Below, piece after piece: positions 8,114-17,239 of a DNA stretch of 64,000 nt. Source of the stretch: Prado023 sp963818445 (GTDB taxonomy: Bacteria; Actinomycetota; Actinomycetes; S36-B12; CAIYMF01); contig CAWFSG010000024.1 of the NCBI GenBank assembly GCA_963818445.1, forward strand, positions 21,483 through 85,482, in the 5' to 3' direction. The notes beneath the pieces were generated by a model. The model searched no databases. It saw nothing but the letters and a program-made list of their open reading frames with translations, and had not been told where the DNA came from. The position numbers and the translations under genes are program-made. How positions within the stretch are numbered: position 1 is the first letter of the stretch; each line of letters starts with the position of its first letter.

Positions 8114-8911
8114 TCAGCCGATGAACTGGGAGTCGAGGTTCCACGGGGCGATCGGGGCGTTGACCACGATCCAGGTCTCGATCGACTTCATCGCGCCGGT
8201 GGCGACCAGCACGCCGACGACGATGAACACGATCCCCAGTCCGCGGCGGAACCACCCGTGGGAGTCAGCCGCCCAGCCGAAGCGCGCCACGACCCGCTGC
8301 CCGGCCAGGGCGATGAGCAGCAGCGTGGCGCACAGGCCGACGATGTAGACCCCCAGCAGGGCCAGCCCGCGAACGGGCTCGGCGGGCAGCACCGTCACGA
8401 TGACGTATCCGTAGAGCGGCGAGCACGAGGTGAAGACCGGGCCGAGGGCCGCGCCGGTGAGGATCTCGCCGGACAGCCCGTCACGCCGGCGAGCCGCTCC
8501 CAGCCGCTGCGCCGAGCGCGCCTGCAGCCCGAGTCGCGCGGACAGTCGCTCCCACATGTCGGGGAACGCGCCAACGACGCCCAGGGCGATGAGCACCCCG
8601 CCGGAGACCCATTGCCAGGCCTGCGGTGGGATGCCGATCAGGGCGGTCGTCGCCTTCAGTGCGAGGGTGAAGACCAGGATGGACAGCCCCAGCGAGATCG
8701 TGATGACCAGGGCGCGGGAGACGGCCGAGCGTTGCTTGACTGTCGGCTCGGTCCGTGTGCCCACGGCCAGGGAACCGGCCGCGGACTCCGCACGCTCCTC
8801 GGCCAGCGCGCCGGCCATCGATCCCCCGACGATGATCGGCAGCAGGGGCAGCACGCAGGGCGCCAAGGTGGTCAGCACCCCGGCGACCAGCGCCCCGAAC
8901 AGCTCGATCAT
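8114..8911 (-). CDS. ccdA: CcdA/DsbD-type thiol-disulfide transmembrane protein
   Basis: A 265-residue inner-membrane protein with six to seven hydrophobic helices. It resembles the CcdA/DsbD membrane core that carries electrons from cytoplasmic thioredoxin to exported thiol proteins. The two redox cysteines are in place: Cys19 in TTLAPCVLPLLP and Cys163 in GPVFTSCSPLYGYV. The upstream gene encodes an exported thioredoxin-like lipoprotein that could be its direct partner (40 bp gap), and sigK follows after 7 bp. This arrangement resembles mycobacterial DipZ with its SigK control. Confidence 0.87.
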   Translation of the reverse strand: MIELFGALVAGVLTTLAPCVLPLLPIIVGGSMAGALAEERAESAAGSLAVGTRTEPTVKQRSAVSRALVITISLGLSILVFTLALKATTALIGIPPQAWQWVSGGVLIALGVVGAFPDMWERLSARLGLQARSAQRLGAARRRDGLSGEILTGAALGPVFTSCSPLYGYVIVTVLPAEPVRGLALLGVYIVGLCATLLLIALAGQRVVARFGWAADSHGWFRRGLGIVFIVVGVLVATGAMKSIETWIVVNAPIAPWNLDSQFIG

Positions 8912-8951
8912 GGTCCCTCGCCCTCGTGTGTTCCGTCAGTTGTCGGGTGGG

Positions 8952-9455
8952 TCAGGCGGTCTGCGAGGCGATGGCCGCACCCGACGGGGCCCCGGTGAAC
9001 TTCGCCAGCTCGTTGCCCTGCTCATCGACCTGCACGAACGTGTGCTGGACCGTGACCCCGTACTGCTTCTTCAGGTCGGTGGCGGCGTCGTAGTCGACGC
9101 TCACGACCGTCAGCCCCGCCGGCACGCCGTCGGCATCCAGGCTCTCCACGGTCGCCTTGCAGGTCGGGCACCAGGACGCGTTGAAGAACAGGACCACATC
9201 ACCGGCCTCATGGAACGTCGCGGCGTCGGCCTCGTACGCGGCCTGGTCGATCCACGCCCCCTCCTTGGACATGGCCGCGTCCTCCTCCGCCATCGCGGAC
9301 TCGCTGGGCTCCTGCTCCATCGCCGAGGCGCTGGGCTCCTTCTCCATGGCCGACTCCGATGCAGCCGCCGGGACGGAGGCAGTGTCGTCGGAGGCGCACC
9401 CGGAGAGGGCCAGGCCGAGGAGCAGGGCCAGGGCGGCGGGGATGGTCCGGTTCAT
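8952..9455 (-). CDS. Thioredoxin-like lipoprotein
   Basis: A 167-residue exported thiol protein. Residues 1-19 form a lipoprotein signal with lipobox ALSGC (Cys20). A low-complexity linker follows, built on three imperfect SAM-(E/K/Q)-E-P-S-type repeats at about residues 35-62, then a thioredoxin fold with FFNASWCPTCK (Cys96 and Cys99). The YGVTVQHTFVQVDEQG segment is the expected cis-Pro region, although Thr-Val-Gln stands where a proline is usual. It is the first gene of the operon that continues with ccdA, sigK and rskA, and is probably reduced by CcdA outside the membrane. The ATG at 9455 has a GAGAGG ribosome binding site. Confidence 0.85.
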   Translation of the reverse strand: MNRTIPAALALLLGLALSGCASDDTASVPAAASESAMEKEPSASAMEQEPSESAMAEEDAAMSKEGAWIDQAAYEADAATFHEAGDVVLFFNASWCPTCKATVESLDADGVPAGLTVVSVDYDAATDLKKQYGVTVQHTFVQVDEQGNELAKFTGAPSGAAIASQTA

Positions 9456-9667
9456 GTCGTGGGGCCTCTCGGTGGGGTGGGGACCCTGGAAGCGGGTCGT
9501 CGGATGGGGTTCGCAGCCCTCATGGGCCTGGATTGGTTCCACGAGGGTCAGCACGGGAGTTGTTCGCAGGCGACTGCCCTGTGGATTGCCCCGGCCGCGC
9601 TGGTTCTGGTCGACGACGGCGGTACGGTCGGTCGACGCATCCCGCATGGCAGAGGAGTGGATGGCCC

Positions 9668-10825
9668 GTGACCACGATCAGGTGCCCCCAGGTGCTCCAG
9701 GACGGTCGCCTGGTCGGTCCCCGGACTCTGACCATCGACGGGGACCGCATCACAGCCGTCTCCCGGCACTCCTCGGCCGACCTCGACCTGGACTCCGGGG
9801 TTCTGACCCCAGGGCTGATGGACCTGCAGAACAACGGGTCGTTCGGCGCGGACTTCGCAAACGCCACCCCCGAGCAGTGGGAGCGGGCGCTGGCCGGGCT
9901 GGCCGCGCGCGGGGTCACCGGTGTGGAGCCGACGATCATCACCGCGCCCCTCAAGGAGATCAACGAGGCGTTCGACCGGGCGAGGGCTGCGCGCGATGCG
10001 GCCGAGGGCACCCCGACCTGCCGGATCCTCGGCGTCCACCTGGAGGGGCCGTTCATCTCCGAGGTGCGCAAGGGCGCGCACCGGGCCGAGTGCATGCTCG
10101 ATCCGACGGACGACGCCCTTGACGTGCTGCTCGGGAATCCGGCCACCAGGGAGATGCTGCTCACCGTCACCCTCGCACCTGAGCGTGACCACGCCCTGCA
10201 CGCGATCCGCCGGCTGGTCGGTGCGGGGATCATCGTGTCGGTCGGGCACTCCGACGCCTCGGCCGAGCAGGTCTGGGCTGCGGCGGACGCCGGTGCGACG
10301 ATGACGACCCACATCTTCAACGCGCAGCGACCGTTCAGCCACCGAGAGCCGGGCGTCCCGGGGGCGGTCCTGTCCGACGAGCGCTACTTCATCGGCACGA
10401 TCATCGACGGCCGGCACGTGCATGCCGCCGCGGTCAAGATCGTCCTCGCGGCGGCTCCCGGCCGGGTCGTCGGCGTCACCGATGCCATCCTGAGCGCCGG
10501 GCTGCCCAACCAGACACCCCTGATGTTCGGCGGCCAGCCGGTCGAGAACGACGACTTCGGGCTCGGGCGCAGGCAGGACGGCACGATCGCCGGGTCCGGG
10601 ATCGTCCTCGACGAGGGGATCCGGCGCATGGTCGCCGCAGGGATGGACCCAGCGACCGTGCTGGCGTCCTGCACCGAGGTGGCCGCGCGGTCGCTGCACC
10701 GCAGTGACATCGGCCGGATCGCCCCCGGGGCGCTCGCGGACCTCGTGTGGTGGGACGCCGACTGGTTCCCCCGTCGCGTCTGGATCGGCGGCCACGAGAT
10801 AGCGGTAGCGACCCAGTCCGACTGA
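9668..10825 (+). CDS. nagA: N-acetylglucosamine-6-phosphate deacetylase
   Basis: A 385-residue cytoplasmic amidohydrolase that removes the acetyl group from GlcNAc-6-phosphate in amino-sugar recycling. Family motifs in order: PGLMDLQNNGSFGADF, the metal ligand Glu126 in HLEGPFI, His194 in VGHSDA, His215 in THIFNAQRPFSHREPG, and the catalytic Asp272 in GVTDAI. The length matches NagA. The start is the GTG at 9668, after GGAGTG. The longer open frame upstream overlaps the divergent lipoprotein gene and has no domain character. No nagB or PTS gene is nearby. Confidence 0.87.
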   Translation: MTTIRCPQVLQDGRLVGPRTLTIDGDRITAVSRHSSADLDLDSGVLTPGLMDLQNNGSFGADFANATPEQWERALAGLAARGVTGVEPTIITAPLKEINEAFDRARAARDAAEGTPTCRILGVHLEGPFISEVRKGAHRAECMLDPTDDALDVLLGNPATREMLLTVTLAPERDHALHAIRRLVGAGIIVSVGHSDASAEQVWAAADAGATMTTHIFNAQRPFSHREPGVPGAVLSDERYFIGTIIDGRHVHAAAVKIVLAAAPGRVVGVTDAILSAGLPNQTPLMFGGQPVENDDFGLGRRQDGTIAGSGIVLDEGIRRMVAAGMDPATVLASCTEVAARSLHRSDIGRIAPGALADLVWWDADWFPRRVWIGGHEIAVATQSD

Positions 10826-10867
10826 AGGCCACCACCCGCGCTGCCCCGCCCCCACCCGAGGGGGCGG

Positions 10868-12553
<1,686 letters not shown>

Positions 12554-12742
12554 GGGGTCATTCTCTCAGGAAACGGCGAGCACGAGATTTCCCTGGACCC
12601 TGGCCCGCGCACACGCCCGATCCGGCGCGCCGCCCGGTTCGTGCTCCGCCGCTGTCAGACGGTCGGCGACTCACATTGGACCACGCTCGCCTCCTAGGGT
12701 GGGTTCAGGTCCACCGATCGTCACCCACCGAGAGGTCCGCAC

Positions 12743-13606
12743 ATGGCCAAGAAGGACAAGGGCGAGAACAAGGACAGGGCCGACAGGGCCAAGAAGTCGG
12801 AGAGGTCGGGGGCCGCGGCCGGCGAGCCGCTGCCGAAGATGTCGGAGAAGGAGTTCCAGAAGCTGCTCAAGCCCCTGCATGGCGAGCTGGTCGCCCTGCA
12901 GGAGTGGGTGGTTCGCTCGGGGGCGAAGGTGTGCATCGTGTTCGAGGGCCGGGACACCGCCGGGAAGGGGGGAGTGATCAAGCGGCTCACGGAGCGGGTC
13001 AGCCCGCGGGTGTTCCGGGTTGTCGCGCTGCCCGCGCCCAGCGATCGGGAGAAGACGCAGATGTACGTCCAGCGGTATCTGCCGCATTTCCCGGCCGCTG
13101 GCGAGGTCGTGATCTTCGACCGCAGCTGGTACAACCGCAGCGGCGTCGAGCGGGTCATGGGGTTCACGCCTGAGGCCGAGGTGGAACGGTTCATGGGCAT
13201 GGTCCCGGCCGTCGAGAAGGCGATGGTCGACTCCGGGATCATCCTTCTGAAGTACTGGCTGGAGGTCAGTGAGGACGAGCAGACTCGGCGCCTCAAGGGC
13301 CGGATGAACGACCCGCGCAAGGTGTGGAAGCTCAGCCCGATGGACCTGAAGTCCTACAGCAGGTGGTACGACTACTCCCGGGCCCGCGACGCGATGTTCG
13401 CCGCCACCGACACCGCCTGGGCGCCGTGGTTCGTGGCCCACACAGACGACAAGAAGCGCGGCCGGCTGAACATCATCACCCACATCCTCGGACAGATCCC
13501 CTACGAGCCGCTCGAGATGCAGGAGATCAAGCTGCCCAAGCGTCAGGCCAAGGGCGACTACAAGGACCCCCACTACCCGAGCCGGATGGTGCCGGACACG
13601 TACTGA
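12743..13606 (+). CDS. ppk2: Polyphosphate kinase 2
   Basis: A 287-residue PPK2-family enzyme, which transfers phosphate between polyphosphate and nucleoside di- or monophosphates. The Walker A loop FEGRDTAGKGG starts at residue 68, and the Walker B/lid region IFDRSWYNRSGVERVMGF follows at about 124. WYDYSRARDAMFAATDT is the expected C-terminal nucleotide-site block. The first 30 residues are a charged lysine-rich extension without fold. One PPK2 domain is present, as in class I or III enzymes, so nucleotide preference cannot be given. The ATG follows GAGAGG. Confidence 0.92.
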   Translation: MAKKDKGENKDRADRAKKSERSGAAAGEPLPKMSEKEFQKLLKPLHGELVALQEWVVRSGAKVCIVFEGRDTAGKGGVIKRLTERVSPRVFRVVALPAPSDREKTQMYVQRYLPHFPAAGEVVIFDRSWYNRSGVERVMGFTPEAEVERFMGMVPAVEKAMVDSGIILLKYWLEVSEDEQTRRLKGRMNDPRKVWKLSPMDLKSYSRWYDYSRARDAMFAATDTAWAPWFVAHTDDKKRGRLNIITHILGQIPYEPLEMQEIKLPKRQAKGDYKDPHYPSRMVPDTY

Positions 13607-13816
13607 GAGGCTGGGCGGGGCGGGGTGCCGTGGAACCGGCCCCGGGAGGACTCAACTCGTGAGCACGGGCGGCCCTGACCCGACGCGAACCCGATGTGAC
13701 CTCAAGTCGAACAACTGGTCACGTACTGTTGTGTTCGTCCGGGGGACCGGGGGCCTTCGGCCCGTCGATGCAGGTGCGCAGGGCGCGTACCTGGCAGCCC
13801 CCGGGAGGGAGTGGAG

Positions 13817-14314
13817 ATGAAGACCTCAAGGCTGATGGCGGCGATCGCAGCCGCGCTTCTCATCCCGACGCTTGCCGCGTGCAGCTCGGACTCGACCAGC
13901 ACCAGCACCACGTCGCCGGCCGCATCCGAGGCGCCTGTTGCGGGCAACGGCACGGCACCACTGCCTACCGGGGGCGCTGAGCTGGCCAACACCAGCTGGA
14001 AGCTCAGCGGGGCCTCGTACGACACGGCCGTCACCGAGGCCAGCGGGATCACCCTGGACTTCGCTGAGGCGGACGCCAGTGGCAACGCTGGAGTGAACAC
14101 CTACAACGCCAGCTACACCTCGGCCGCCGACGGGTCGTTGACATTCGGTCCGATCGCCTCGACGAAGATGGCCGGCGAGCAGGCTGCGATGGACGCCGAG
14201 GCGACGTACCTGGAGGCGCTGCAGAGCGTGACCGGTTACTCGGTGAACGCCGAAGGGCTGCTTGATCTGTTCGCCGGACCCGACCAGATCCTGACCTTCG
14301 TCACCGGCGGCTGA
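13817..14314 (+). CDS. META-domain lipoprotein
   Basis: A 165-residue exported lipoprotein. The signal ends with LAAC, followed by a Ser/Thr-rich linker. The remainder (ANTSWKLSGASYDTAVTEASGITLDF, then GVNTYNASYTSA and LTFGPIASTKMAGE) has the pattern of META/HslJ-like domains, whose role is unclear but often linked to envelope or motility functions. The ATG at 13817 is 6 nt after GGAGGGAG; the GTG two codons earlier overlaps that site and is less likely. A perfect 15-bp hairpin follows the gene. Confidence 0.78.
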   Translation: MKTSRLMAAIAAALLIPTLAACSSDSTSTSTTSPAASEAPVAGNGTAPLPTGGAELANTSWKLSGASYDTAVTEASGITLDFAEADASGNAGVNTYNASYTSAADGSLTFGPIASTKMAGEQAAMDAEATYLEALQSVTGYSVNAEGLLDLFAGPDQILTFVTGG

Positions 14315-14334
14315 GCACGACCACTGCCGACATC

Positions 14335-14372
14335 ATCCCGGCCTCGTCCCGGAGCGCGGACGAGGCCGGGAT
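14335..14372 (+). terminator. Hairpin terminator after the META lipoprotein
   Basis: A 15-bp perfect stem (ATCCCGGCCTCGTCC and its complement) with an 8-nt loop starts 21 bp after the stop codon. It has no T tract. Confidence 0.65.
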
Positions 14373-14510
14373 CGTTGGAACCATCCGTCGCCGAGGAGGC
14401 GCGCTGCTGGGTGCCACCGCCGCCGTGCATGACACCGAGTACTCGACGCGGATCGCGCACGCAGGGGTTCCACCCGGTCGACGGCCTCGCAGCCGCGGTG
14501 TGGAGCCGGG

Positions 14511-14516
14511 TACCGT
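14511..14516 (+). promoter_or_regulatory. -10 box (TACCGT), leaderless spacing
   Basis: TACCGT is exactly 6 nt before the GTG at 14523. No ribosome binding site is present. Confidence 0.5.
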
Positions 14517-14522
14517 GCCACC

Positions 14523-15161
14523 GTGACCAGCCCCCGGGATGACGAGCAGCACGCTGGCTGGCGCGACTGGGTGATCGTGATCGTCCTGTCCCTGACGACG
14601 ATCCTGGCGGCGTGGTCGGCCTTCCAGTCCAGCAAGTGGAGCGGGATGATGTCGATCTCGTTCAGCCAGGCCTCGTCGGCCCGGGTCGAGGCGTCGCGGC
14701 TCGACGGGGATGCCAACAGGGTGGCCACGATCCAGGTCGGGCTCTTCACCCAGTGGCTCCAGGCTGAGTCGCTGGGCGATGATCAACGGGCCGAGTACCT
14801 GGCCGGCGTCTTCCCCGAACCCCTGGCCAGCGCCTTCACCGCGTGGGTGGCCGCCGATCCACAGGCCAATCCCGACGTGCCCCGGACGCCCTTCGCGATG
14901 CCCGAGTACGCCATCCCCGAGGAGGCTGGGGCCGCGGCAGCTGACGCCCGCGCCGACGGGAAGTTCACCGACGCTCTGGGGTACAACCAGCGCTCGGACA
15001 ACTACACGATCCTGACGGTGCTGTTCGCCGCCGTGCTCTTCTTCGGGTCCCTGTCGGGCCGGGCGCGCTCGCGCAAGGTCCAGAACGTCTTCCTCGGGCT
15101 GGCCGTGGTGCTGATGGTGTTCGCCACAGGCTTCCTGATCTTCTTCCCGAAGCTCGTGTGA
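14523..15161 (+). CDS. Membrane protein of unknown function (DUF4337-like)
   Basis: A 212-residue protein not confidently placed in a family. It has one N-terminal membrane helix (about residues 14-33), a soluble alpha-helical middle of about 120 residues rich in Ala, Glu and Asp, and two C-terminal helices (about 157-174 and 185-208). The N-terminal AAWSAFQSSKWSGMMSISFSQA resembles small DUF4337-type membrane proteins. The GTG start fits a leaderless promoter. The neighbouring genes give no functional hint. Confidence 0.6.
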   Translation: MTSPRDDEQHAGWRDWVIVIVLSLTTILAAWSAFQSSKWSGMMSISFSQASSARVEASRLDGDANRVATIQVGLFTQWLQAESLGDDQRAEYLAGVFPEPLASAFTAWVAADPQANPDVPRTPFAMPEYAIPEEAGAAAADARADGKFTDALGYNQRSDNYTILTVLFAAVLFFGSLSGRARSRKVQNVFLGLAVVLMVFATGFLIFFPKLV

Positions 15162-15179
15162 GCGCAGGGGCAAGGCGAT

Positions 15180-15300
15180 TCAGCCCGCCAGGCCCTTGCT
15201 GATCAGGTCGACGCCGAATACCAGGAACAGCACGGCTCGTTGATCCGGGCCCGATGGAGAAGAGCATCAGGATGACCGCGATGATCGGGACCGAGCGTGA
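15180..15300 (-). pseudogene. Remnant of a membrane protein C-terminus
   Basis: Read on the minus strand, one frame gives a hydrophobic stretch (RSVPIIAVILMLFSIGPG) and a second frame continues as VLFLVFGVDLISKGLAG followed by a stop. The two join if the frame changes near 15240. No start codon or upstream domain is present, so this looks like the decayed 3' end of a small membrane protein gene. The family is not recognised. Confidence 0.35.
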
Positions 15301-15344
15301 GGCTGTGTCCTCACTTGTTGGTGGTTCCGGGCCGGGAGGAGTGC

Positions 15345-16118
15345 TTACTCACCGGCGGCGAGCATCGCCCGGATGATGGCGGCCACTTGGTCGTTGGGGA
15401 TCTCCTCGAGATCCAGGGCTTCCAGCCACCGGCTCTCCAGGACGTTGAGGCCCCATCTCATGGCGGTGATGCATGTCGCCACGATTCGGGGGTCGACCGA
15501 TGACGACACGCCGGTGTCGACGCGGTGGGCGGTGATGACCTCGGCGATGGCGTTGAGCGGCAGCTGGGTGCTGGCCGGTCCCAGTCTGCCTTCGAGTGCG
15601 CGGCCGGTGAGGACCCGCATGGCCCCGGCGGCGGCGTGGGTCACCTCGAGGAGTTGGGGCAGGTTGTCGTAGAACACCTGGTAGTCAGTGGGGATGTTCG
15701 CCTGCATGGATTGCTCGATGCGGGTGATCGCCAGATCGATGAGCTGCTCTTTGGAGGTGGTGTACCGGTAGAGGTCGGAGTGGGGGACTCCGGCCTCGGC
15801 GGCGATCTGCCGGATGCTGATCTCCTGCCCGGGGCTGCTCAGGAGCAGCCGGGTGGTGGCTGCGACGAGGTCCTCGAGGCGGGCATGGGGCTGATCGTCG
15901 GTGGCGGACTTGCGGGCCTGGAAGTGCTGGTGCCAGGCCAGGATCTCCTCGCGGGTCCACAGCCGGGTTCGTCCGCCGCCCGGGGCGGGCCGGCCGGCGG
16001 GGAAGTCGGGGTACCGGCTGCGGTAGGTGGACACGCTGTTGCGGTGCGCCAGGCCGAGGATGACCGCGACCTCACCGGCATGAATGAGGTCGCCGCCGTC
16101 ATCTGTTGACATGGTCAC
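15345..16118 (-). CDS. Transcriptional regulator: MerR/AlpA-like HTH fused to a TetR domain
   Basis: A 257-residue regulator with two DNA-binding parts. Residues about 10-65 (LIHAGEVAVILGLAHRNSVS, followed by a Tyr/Arg segment and RLWTREEILAWHQHF) resemble an AlpA/excisionase-type helix-turn-helix. Residues about 80-130 are a normal TetR N-domain (EISIRQIAAEAGVPHSDLYR followed by YTTSKEQLIDLAI). A TetR ligand domain follows. The GTG at 16118 has a TAGACT box exactly 6 nt upstream, so it is probably leaderless (ATG 16112 is the alternative). No obvious target palindrome was found at its own promoter. The ligand is unknown. Confidence 0.75.
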   Translation of the reverse strand: MTMSTDDGGDLIHAGEVAVILGLAHRNSVSTYRSRYPDFPAGRPAPGGGRTRLWTREEILAWHQHFQARKSATDDQPHARLEDLVAATTRLLLSSPGQEISIRQIAAEAGVPHSDLYRYTTSKEQLIDLAITRIEQSMQANIPTDYQVFYDNLPQLLEVTHAAAGAMRVLTGRALEGRLGPASTQLPLNAIAEVITAHRVDTGVSSSVDPRIVATCITAMRWGLNVLESRWLEALDLEEIPNDQVAAIIRAMLAAGE

Positions 16119-16124
16119 CCTGCG

Positions 16125-16130
16125 AGTCTA
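16125..16130 (-). promoter_or_regulatory. -10 box (TAGACT), leaderless spacing
   Basis: On the minus strand TAGACT lies exactly 6 nt before the GTG at 16118. Confidence 0.5.
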
Positions 16131-16185
16131 CTTGGGGCCGATCCAGCAGTGGCGCAACCTTGATTGCGCGTGGTGTCTCCGGGCG

Positions 16186-16485
16186 CTAGATCCCGAGCAC
16201 CTTGGCCTTGGCTGCGGTGAACTCCTCGTCGCTGAGGACTCCCTGGGCATGCAGGTCGGCCAACTGGTTGATCTTGGCCACGGTCGGGTCCTCCTCGACC
16301 ACTGGTGCGGGGGGCGCGGGCGCGTACTGCTGCGGCGGGGGCGCGTACTGCTGTTGCTGGTAGGCGGTGGCCTCGGCGGCCTGCTGATCCTTCGAGGCCC
16401 ATTTCTGGTCCTGGTGGTGACGGACCGCGCCGGCGGTTCCGACCACGGCGGCTGTGCGTCCTGCCATGCGAATGAGTCCTGGCAT
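16186..16485 (-). CDS. SHOCT-domain small protein
   Basis: A 99-residue protein. The N-terminal part is basic and mildly hydrophobic (GRTAAVVGTAGAVRHHQDQ), the middle is a Gln/Pro/Tyr low-complexity linker with repeated QYAP, and the last 33 residues are a SHOCT domain (INQLADLHAQGVLSDEEFTA, then AKAKVLG). SHOCT domains are short helical modules of unclear function found at protein ends. The ATG at 16485 has GAGAGGAA upstream. It follows the DUF6325 gene by 11 bp and is probably co-transcribed with it. Confidence 0.8.
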   Translation of the reverse strand: MPGLIRMAGRTAAVVGTAGAVRHHQDQKWASKDQQAAEATAYQQQQYAPPPQQYAPAPPAPVVEEDPTVAKINQLADLHAQGVLSDEEFTAAKAKVLGI

Positions 16486-16496
16486 GGTGATTCCTC

Positions 16497-16964
16497 TCAG
16501 GCTTCCAGTGACATTTCGGTTGCTGACTCCAGGGCCGCGATGAGATCGGCGACTGGGATCCGGTTGAAGGCCACGACCTGGCCACCGGCCCGGGTCATGG
16601 CGGCTGCGAACGGCCCGGCCCAGGTGTTCTCGTAGACGATGATCGCGGCCGCGGCTCCGGGGGCCAGGACGGCACCCACCTCGTCGAAGTCGTCCTGCTT
16701 GAGGGTGCCTGAGCTCCACCCGGAGATGACTTCCCACGCGCCCCCGGAGGCGTCCAGGTCCTGCACGGACAGGCTCACGAACGACCCGTCCGCATTGCCC
16801 TTGATCACCACGGCATCCAGGACCCGGATGACACCGTGGGCCACCAGGTCCAGAAGGATCGGCAGACCCTCACCGGTGAACTGCGCGTCCGGGAACTCGA
16901 TGACCACGAAGTCCACAGGACCCAGCGGGGCCTCCTCGAACTCGTCGATCTGACCCTCAGCCAT
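16497..16964 (-). CDS. DUF6325 family protein
   Basis: A 155-residue soluble protein of the DUF6325 family (LGPVDFVVIEFPD, IRVLDAVVIKGNADG, AAAIIVYENTWAGPFAAA). Its function is unknown. The family is common in actinobacteria next to SHOCT proteins, as here, which suggests the two act together. The ATG at 16964 is 7 nt after GGAGG. The gene is divergent from the arylsulfatase, with about 275 bp between them. Confidence 0.8.
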   Translation of the reverse strand: MAEGQIDEFEEAPLGPVDFVVIEFPDAQFTGEGLPILLDLVAHGVIRVLDAVVIKGNADGSFVSLSVQDLDASGGAWEVISGWSSGTLKQDDFDEVGAVLAPGAAAAIIVYENTWAGPFAAAMTRAGGQVVAFNRIPVADLIAALESATEMSLEA

Positions 16965-17239
16965 ACCTGAACCTCCGTCCATCCACCCGGGACCGTCCCG
17001 GACAGCCACAACCACCCGTTGGGTAGACCGTACTCCGATCGATCGGTAGAGGCGCGTCGAGCAACCAGTTGGTCGAATTGGTTGACATTCGTCCAGTTGA
17101 GCGGGAATGCTCGGGGTTGGACACGCACTGTGGGTTGGACTGCGGTGATCCCGAGGACGAGGCGCCCAGTGAGCGCGCGTCGGATCGGGGACATCGCCGA
17201 CCTCGTGACCATCGGCGCCGGACCACTTCAGGAGCGACC

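Noticed and set aside
9456..9560. A SigK-type promoter (CCATCC then CCGAAT) before the thioredoxin lipoprotein gene
   Set aside because: CCATCC occurs on the minus strand at about the right place, but no matching -10 element follows at 16-17 nt.
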